Below, piece after piece: positions 60,070-64,000 of a DNA stretch of 64,000 bases (positions are counted from its first letter, which is position 1; each line of letters opens with the position of its first letter). The stretch is from the NCBI GenBank assembly GCA_025363275.1, contig JANYEE010000115.1, positions 1 to 64,000 of the forward strand, read 5' to 3'. The notes beneath the pieces are model-generated. The model was not told the origin of the DNA and did not search any database. It saw nothing but the letters and a program-made list of their open reading frames with translations. A program made the translations under genes and the position numbers. The stretch is from Burkholderiales bacterium (GTDB lineage Bacteria; Pseudomonadota; Gammaproteobacteria; Burkholderiales; Burkholderiaceae_C).

Positions 60070-61415
60070 GCGCGGGCTCCAATGTGTGCAATGCTGCCGA
60101 GTACCGGCATATCCAGGGCTTCGGCCAAGTCCACAGTGCTGCGCACACGACGGTTTATGAGTTCCAGTAGCAAAGCCAGGCCTAAGCCCAACAGCGCTCC
60201 CATAAAGATAGACACCAATATATTCAGGAATACGCGAGGTTTGGACGGTACGGAGGGCGGTGCCGCGGGGTTGAGTACCGCAATGTTGGTTTGTGTTGTC
60301 TGACTTTCAATATTAGTTTGGCTTGCACGCTGGCTCACGATTTCAAAGGCGCGTTGGGCCGATTCAATATCGCGACGCAGCACATTAAGTTCATCGCGTT
60401 GCTTGTTCAGCAGCAGCACGCGAGCCTTTTGACCAGCGAGGGCGCCTTGTAACTGTTGTTCGCGCTGCTTACCCACCGAATATGTGGTTTCAATGGAGCT
60501 GGTGATTTTGCGGGTTTCAGAGTCGAGCTGGGCCCGCAGAGTTGCCAGCTCGGCCTCGGTGCGTTGGGTTTGGGGGTGGTTTACACCCAGGTTCACACTG
60601 CTTTCGGTCAGGCGGGCTTGTAGGCGGCCGATGTCTGCTTTCAGGCTGTTGATCAGTGGGTTTTGAATTACCTCACTCAAGGTGTCGGCGTGCGCAGTGT
60701 TGCGCTTGCTTTGGCTATCGGTGGTTTGACCTTGCACACCTGTGAGCTGGCTGCTGGTCTCATTGAGCTTCGCAGTTTCAAAGTCCATGCGCTCGTCGGC
60801 GGATGTGATGCCGTTGGCCTGCTGGTAGCTGGACAGAGCCGATTGGGATTTTTCCAGCTTGTCGCGGGCGGCCTTGGTTTGCTCTTCAAAAAAGGCAGCA
60901 AATTGGCGGGCTGGTGCCAGGCGCAGATCCAGGTTGACGTCCATGTAGGCCTGCGCAAAGCCATTGGCTACGGCTGCGGCAAAGTCGGGGTCATTGCCGG
61001 TGTAGTTGATGTTGATGACATTACTCTCGCGGCTGGGCCTCACATCCAACTGTCGCTGCAGAACATTGGCAAGCCAATCGGTCACATTGCCCTTGCCAAG
61101 GGTGGCCTCCCTCCATTGGGCTTGCACTGTGGGGTTGGAGTCCAGCTTCAGCAGCTTGACAGCGGCTTTGGCAACACGGTCGCTGTTGATGATGTCAATT
61201 TGGGTGGCCATATAGCCTGGGGCCATCATGCCCTGCAGCATCATGCCGCTGACGGGATCTGGAGATTTGACGTCGATGACTACTGCGGCACTGGCGGTGT
61301 ATTGCTTAGGCAGCATCACGCTAATGACGACGGTGAGGGAAACGATCAGCAAAAATGTGATCAAGGCGACGAGGTAGCGAGCTCGCAGAATGAGTAAAAA
61401 CTGTTGAAGTGTCAT
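60066..61415 (-). CDS. epsF: EpsF, Wzz/GNVR-type chain-length determinant
   Basis: A 449-residue polysaccharide co-polymerase. Inner-membrane helix at ~15-35 (VALITFLLIVSLTVVISVML), a long periplasmic coiled-coil region (~165-390) containing the GNVR-type block SVNLGVNHPQTQRTEAELA, and a second helix near 405-425 (FLNILVSIFMGALLGLGLAL). The Wzz motif VIDVKSPDPVSGMM is at the start of the periplasmic part. It works with EpsG and the outer-membrane EpsE. Confidence 0.94.
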   Translation of the reverse strand: MTLQQFLLILRARYLVALITFLLIVSLTVVISVMLPKQYTASAAVVIDVKSPDPVSGMMLQGMMAPGYMATQIDIINSDRVAKAAVKLLKLDSNPTVQAQWREATLGKGNVTDWLANVLQRQLDVRPSRESNVININYTGNDPDFAAAVANGFAQAYMDVNLDLRLAPARQFAAFFEEQTKAARDKLEKSQSALSSYQQANGITSADERMDFETAKLNETSSQLTGVQGQTTDSQSKRNTAHADTLSEVIQNPLINSLKADIGRLQARLTESSVNLGVNHPQTQRTEAELATLRAQLDSETRKITSSIETTYSVGKQREQQLQGALAGQKARVLLLNKQRDELNVLRRDIESAQRAFEIVSQRASQTNIESQTTQTNIAVLNPAAPPSVPSKPRVFLNILVSIFMGALLGLGLALLLELINRRVRSTVDLAEALDMPVLGSIAHIGARA

Positions 61416-61430
61416 GGTGTTGTACTTTGA

Positions 61431-62228
61431 CTAGAACAGGCTCTCGTTGACGTAGATCACGTCGTTGGGCAGGACAGCGTCGGTGAGTTGCGGGTTGATT
61501 TGCTGAATACTTCCGTCCGATGCCTTGCGGTGCACACGCAGGCGCCGCTCCGTGCCGCGGGCTGTGGGGCCACCACCGGTGGCTAAAGCTTGCATGATGG
61601 TCATGCCACGGTCTATACGAAACGCGCCAGGGCGCTGGGCTTCGCCATAGATATAAAACACTGGGGCGCGGTGCACATAAATACTGTCGCCGCCTTGCAG
61701 CACGATGTCGTCTTGCAGCTTTTCTTCCAAGAAGATGGAGGCAATGTCGATCTGCTTGCGAAACTGCTGGCCGTTGCGCGAGCCCACCACAATGGCTATA
61801 TCGTCGCCCACAGCGTTGGCACCACCCGCGTTGGCGATCATGTCGCTCAGGCGGGTGTTGGCCGTCTCAAGCGGAAAGCGCCCGGGGCGGTTGACTTGGC
61901 CCAGCACCGCCACTTGGTTGCCGCGTATCTGGACGAGGACGATGTTGACTTGGGGCTTTTGGATAAAGCCGCCTTTTTGAAGCGCATCGGCAATTTTTTT
62001 CTCAGCCACCGCCAACGACAGGCCACCCAGATCGACCGCGCCAATCAGCGGGTAGGTGATGGAGCCGTTTTCACTCACGCGGGTCTCGATGGTGAGGTCG
62101 GGGTTTTGGAAGACCTGGATGCGGATGGCATCACCCGCGCCCAGCGGGTATTCGGTCTTGGGCTGGGCTTGGGCCGGGCTGCTGAGGCATGCCAGAACGA
62201 CGCAGAAGGCTGAGAAAAGGTTTTTCAT
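61431..62228 (-). CDS. epsE: EpsE, Wza-type polysaccharide export protein
   Basis: A 265-residue exported protein with signal peptide (LFSAFCVVLACLSSPAQAQ) and a Poly_export domain (YPLGAGDAIRIQVFQNPDL, VSENGSITYPLIGAVDLGG) followed by SLBB repeats (NQVAVLGQVNRPGRFPLE, FYIYGEAQRPGAFRIDRGM). It forms the outer-membrane/periplasmic export channel. The ATG at 62228 was chosen because it begins the signal peptide. No lipobox Cys is placed at the cleavage site, so lipidation is doubtful. Confidence 0.95.
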   Translation of the reverse strand: MKNLFSAFCVVLACLSSPAQAQPKTEYPLGAGDAIRIQVFQNPDLTIETRVSENGSITYPLIGAVDLGGLSLAVAEKKIADALQKGGFIQKPQVNIVLVQIRGNQVAVLGQVNRPGRFPLETANTRLSDMIANAGGANAVGDDIAIVVGSRNGQQFRKQIDIASIFLEEKLQDDIVLQGGDSIYVHRAPVFYIYGEAQRPGAFRIDRGMTIMQALATGGGPTARGTERRLRVHRKASDGSIQQINPQLTDAVLPNDVIYVNESLF

Positions 62229-62255
62229 GGTGTGTGGCACAGTGCTTGGTGCGGG

Positions 62256-63239
62256 TTATTTCAACCCGGACACTCCTTTTTCTATAGCAGCCTGGGCAGG
62301 ATCTACCTGGGCCCCAGCAGGTTTTGGCACTGAAACTGCAGTTGGAGCCGCTGCGGGGGCTGCAGCGGCCGTATCGGGCGCGCTGAACTCACCCATGTAG
62401 GTGACGGTGGTGGCCGCACGCAGTTTTTTCAGTTCTGCGGCTACGGCATCGGTGGCGCGGCGGTTGGTAATGAATTGCTCGATACGGGGCAGGGCTTCAG
62501 TTTCTGGCACGGGGGCCAGCTGCGATACCACGACGCGCACTACGGTGGTGGCCTGTGGGGTGTCAAACACCATGCTCTGGCCGTCCTTGAGTGCGTGCAG
62601 TTGGCCCAGCAGCTCGAGCGGGATTTGCTCCGCGGGGCGGGTAGCCTTGCCGCCACCAAACTGGATGTCTTTGGACTTGAGCCAGGCGGCAGCGTCTTCA
62701 ATGGACTTGCCGGCCGCTACTTGGCTTTTGAGTTCGGCCGTGATGTTGGCGCCGACATTAGCTGGCGTCTTGGGTACCACCAGCTCTTGCAGGTTGTAGA
62801 CGCGGCGCTCTGAGAACAGAGCGGGCTGCTCTTTGTAGTAGGCCTTGATCTCTTCTGCGGTGGGCTTAGGCAGGCTGGCGGCTAGCTTTTGCATGTAAGC
62901 GCGGGCCAAGATTTCACGGCGGGCGGCTTCAATTTGGGTAACCACATCGGGCGAACGGTGTAGCTTGGCCTCGACGGCCTGGTCGACGGCCAATTGCTGG
63001 TCGATCAGCTTTTCCAGCACTTCGCGGCTCATGGCTTTGGCTGCGTCGGGCGTAGGGGCATTGGTGGTGGCGCGTTGCAATATCTGGTTCATCTGGTGCA
63101 CCGAGATTTCTTCAGAGCCGACTTTGGCCGCAACCTGGGTAGCGATTTTTTTGTCGCCCTTGTCGCCACAGGCCACCAGGCCCAGAGCAAGAGCGCCAGC
63201 CAACAGAGTAAGGGAGAAACGGGAGAATACGAGGGTCAT
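62256..63239 (-). CDS. epsD: EpsD, peptidyl-prolyl isomerase-like lipoprotein
   Basis: A 327-residue SurA/PpiC-like protein. The signal peptide ends in the lipobox LGLVACGD. The chaperone domain (~45-165: VGSEEISVHQMNQILQ, LEKLIDQQLAVDQAVEAKL) is followed by a parvulin-type segment (RVYNLQELVVPKTP, LKSKDIQFGGGKATRPAEQI). EpsD is specific to exosortase-linked exopolysaccharide loci and may help assemble EpsL/EpsE. The last ~40 residues are an Ala/Pro-rich tail, and its final stretch AGAQVDPAQAAIEKG is encoded by a sequence resembling the window's dispersed repeat (copy H). Confidence 0.93.
   Translation of the reverse strand: MTLVFSRFSLTLLAGALALGLVACGDKGDKKIATQVAAKVGSEEISVHQMNQILQRATTNAPTPDAAKAMSREVLEKLIDQQLAVDQAVEAKLHRSPDVVTQIEAARREILARAYMQKLAASLPKPTAEEIKAYYKEQPALFSERRVYNLQELVVPKTPANVGANITAELKSQVAAGKSIEDAAAWLKSKDIQFGGGKATRPAEQIPLELLGQLHALKDGQSMVFDTPQATTVVRVVVSQLAPVPETEALPRIEQFITNRRATDAVAAELKKLRAATTVTYMGEFSAPDTAAAAPAAAPTAVSVPKPAGAQVDPAQAAIEKGVSGLK
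62281..62319 (-). repeat. Candidate copy H of the dispersed repeat, coding within epsD
   Basis: On the minus strand GGCCCAGGTAGATCCTGCC, then GCTGCTATAGA, matches the intergenic element at about 25 of 33 positions. It is translated as part of the EpsD C-terminus. It is the only copy in reverse orientation and lacks the second stem arm. Confidence 0.5.
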
Positions 63240-63260
63240 GGTGGTAACGGACTTAAAAGT

Positions 63261-64000
63261 TTAGAAGCTAATTTGGGCGGAAATGCTGGTGGTGGTGCTC
63301 TGAAAATCTAGCCCCGGCAAATTGGTGTTGCGCCTGGCGTCTTGCACGGAAGTGCTGAGGGTTAGATGGGGCTGGGGCTGCCATTCAAAGGACAGTGCAG
63401 TGTCGTTCAAAGTCTCGGTGCGGTGCAGAACATTGGCAGCCAGTGCGGTGGGCGCGCCTAGGTACTCGCGCCGGGTGTATCCGTAGTTCAGGCGCAGCAG
63501 CGTTTTGGCACTGATTGCCCAGCTGGGAGCTAGTGTGAAACGGTCAGTTTGGGCGTAGTTGCTGGTACTGGTTTGATAGCTACCCAGCTCACGCGCAAGG
63601 CCGATAACGATTGCAGTCTTTCCGGTGAGGCTGAGCTTGTAATTGGCCGATGCGCTGAGGCCGCTGAAATCACGCTGGCTAAAGTTAGGGTGCGTGCGAC
63701 TAAGCCCGGTCAGACGAAAGTTGGCGGTTGATTTGCCATCTAGCGCCCACCGTAGGCTGACCTCATGGTCTGTTTGATCAAATGTATCGTCGATCAAGCC
63801 GATTTGGTCGGGCGTCAGGCGATAGCTGCCCTTGGTGGTACGCAGCGTGTAGGCCCACTGGCTTCCCGAGGCATAGTCGTAGCGCAAACTTAAGTCTGTG
63901 CTGCGGCTGACAGTGTCCGCGTCAGCGGTTTGGTCTTGCGGGTTAGTTTGGGTTACCGTGGCAGCACCAGCGGCCAGACGCCAAGCGCCGCTCAGTTCAT
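63261..64000 (-). CDS. epsL: EpsL-type outer-membrane beta-barrel, truncated at the window edge
   Basis: The C-terminal ~245 residues of a gene that begins beyond position 64000; the frame is open to the edge (the TTG at 63887 in the track is internal). Alternating beta-strand pattern with aromatic ends (LRLNYGYTRREYL, TALSFEWQPQPHLTLSTSVQ), finishing in ISAQISF with the terminal Phe typical of outer-membrane barrels. Its position next to epsD in an exosortase-B locus supports EpsL, the predicted outer-membrane component for exopolysaccharide secretion. It ends 21 bp before epsD. Confidence 0.88.
   Translation of the reverse strand, partial: ELSGAWRLAAGAATVTQTNPQDQTADADTVSRSTDLSLRYDYASGSQWAYTLRTTKGSYRLTPDQIGLIDDTFDQTDHEVSLRWALDGKSTANFRLTGLSRTHPNFSQRDFSGLSASANYKLSLTGKTAIVIGLARELGSYQTSTSNYAQTDRFTLAPSWAISAKTLLRLNYGYTRREYLGAPTALAANVLHRTETLNDTALSFEWQPQPHLTLSTSVQDARRNTNLPGLDFQSTTTSISAQISF

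Noticed and set aside
1-64000. tRNA, rRNA, CRISPR array, insertion sequence, prophage or integron features
   Set aside because: I saw no transposase or integrase reading frame, no regularly spaced repeats and no recognisable RNA gene. The only dispersed repeat is the short hairpin element.

Overview
The window looks like a chromosome segment from a betaproteobacterium of the order Burkholderiales, probably a Comamonadaceae relative of Rhodoferax or Polaromonas. This rests on gene content (a glucokinase/RpiR-regulator fusion, exosortase-B exopolysaccharide genes named epsD-E-F-G-I-L as in Betaproteobacteria), moderately high GC, and a short dispersed intergenic repeat of a type I associate with that family. 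I saw no tRNA, rRNA, CRISPR array, insertion sequence or integrase. The assignment is an inference from the sequence, not a database match.

Region 1 (1-5.6 kb). The window opens inside a glucokinase-RpiR/HexR fusion gene. Next comes a compact bufferin-type metal-stress locus: a DoxX membrane protein, a six-cysteine secreted peptide precursor (BufA) and a fusion of an MNIO/DUF692 enzyme with a DUF2063 partner (BufB-BufC), all on the minus strand. Divergent from it are an ECF sigma factor and a six-helix NrsF/DUF1109 anti-sigma factor. Three copies of GTAACC-N16-CG(A/T)A sit upstream of bufA, doxX and the sigma gene, so the locus appears to be a self-contained, autoregulated regulon.

Region 2 (5.6-12 kb and 22.7-31.5 kb). 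Glycogen and maltodextrin metabolism: glgP-glgB-malQ as one operon, then a divergent pair of secreted starch enzymes (pullulanase plus aldo/keto reductase on one side; GH13 amylase, cytoplasmic GH31 glucosidase and a lipoprotein-like esterase on the other). Palindromes of the form GTAGT-N3-A(C/T)TAC lie upstream of glgP, pulA and the GH13 gene. They resemble HexR operators and may tie these genes to the regulator at the left end.

Region 3 (12-22.6 kb). A membrane-bound GGDEF/EAL protein, glutathione reductase, and an unusual five-gene operon in which a NitT/TauT-type ABC importer is interleaved with an SCO copper chaperone and a degenerate cupredoxin. Then come a hypothetical protein, a frameshifted XRE regulator with a palindrome at its start codon, and a putative Na+/H+ antiporter.

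Region 4 (31.5-64 kb). A large exopolysaccharide/exosortase region, almost entirely on the minus strand. It makes GDP-mannose and GDP-fucose (manC, gmd, fcl), dTDP-rhamnose (rfbBDAC), UDP-galactose and UDP-glucuronate/galacturonate (galE, ugd, epimerase). It also encodes six glycosyltransferases, a WcaF-type acetyltransferase, a flippase, an AT-rich candidate polymerase, exosortase B with EpsI, and the chain-length/export set epsG-F-E-D-L. Two PEP-CTERM proteins, the likely exosortase substrates, sit on the opposite strand at 36-37.3 kb next to a cyclic-nucleotide-binding protein. Their promoter region and that of galE share TAGTCC-N4-GG(A/C)C(T/C)A palindromes.

A dispersed repeat of about 55 bp with a conserved GCTAT-N7-ATAGC hairpin occurs at least seven times between genes, always in the same orientation. 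A diverged reverse copy appears to encode the C-terminus of EpsD.
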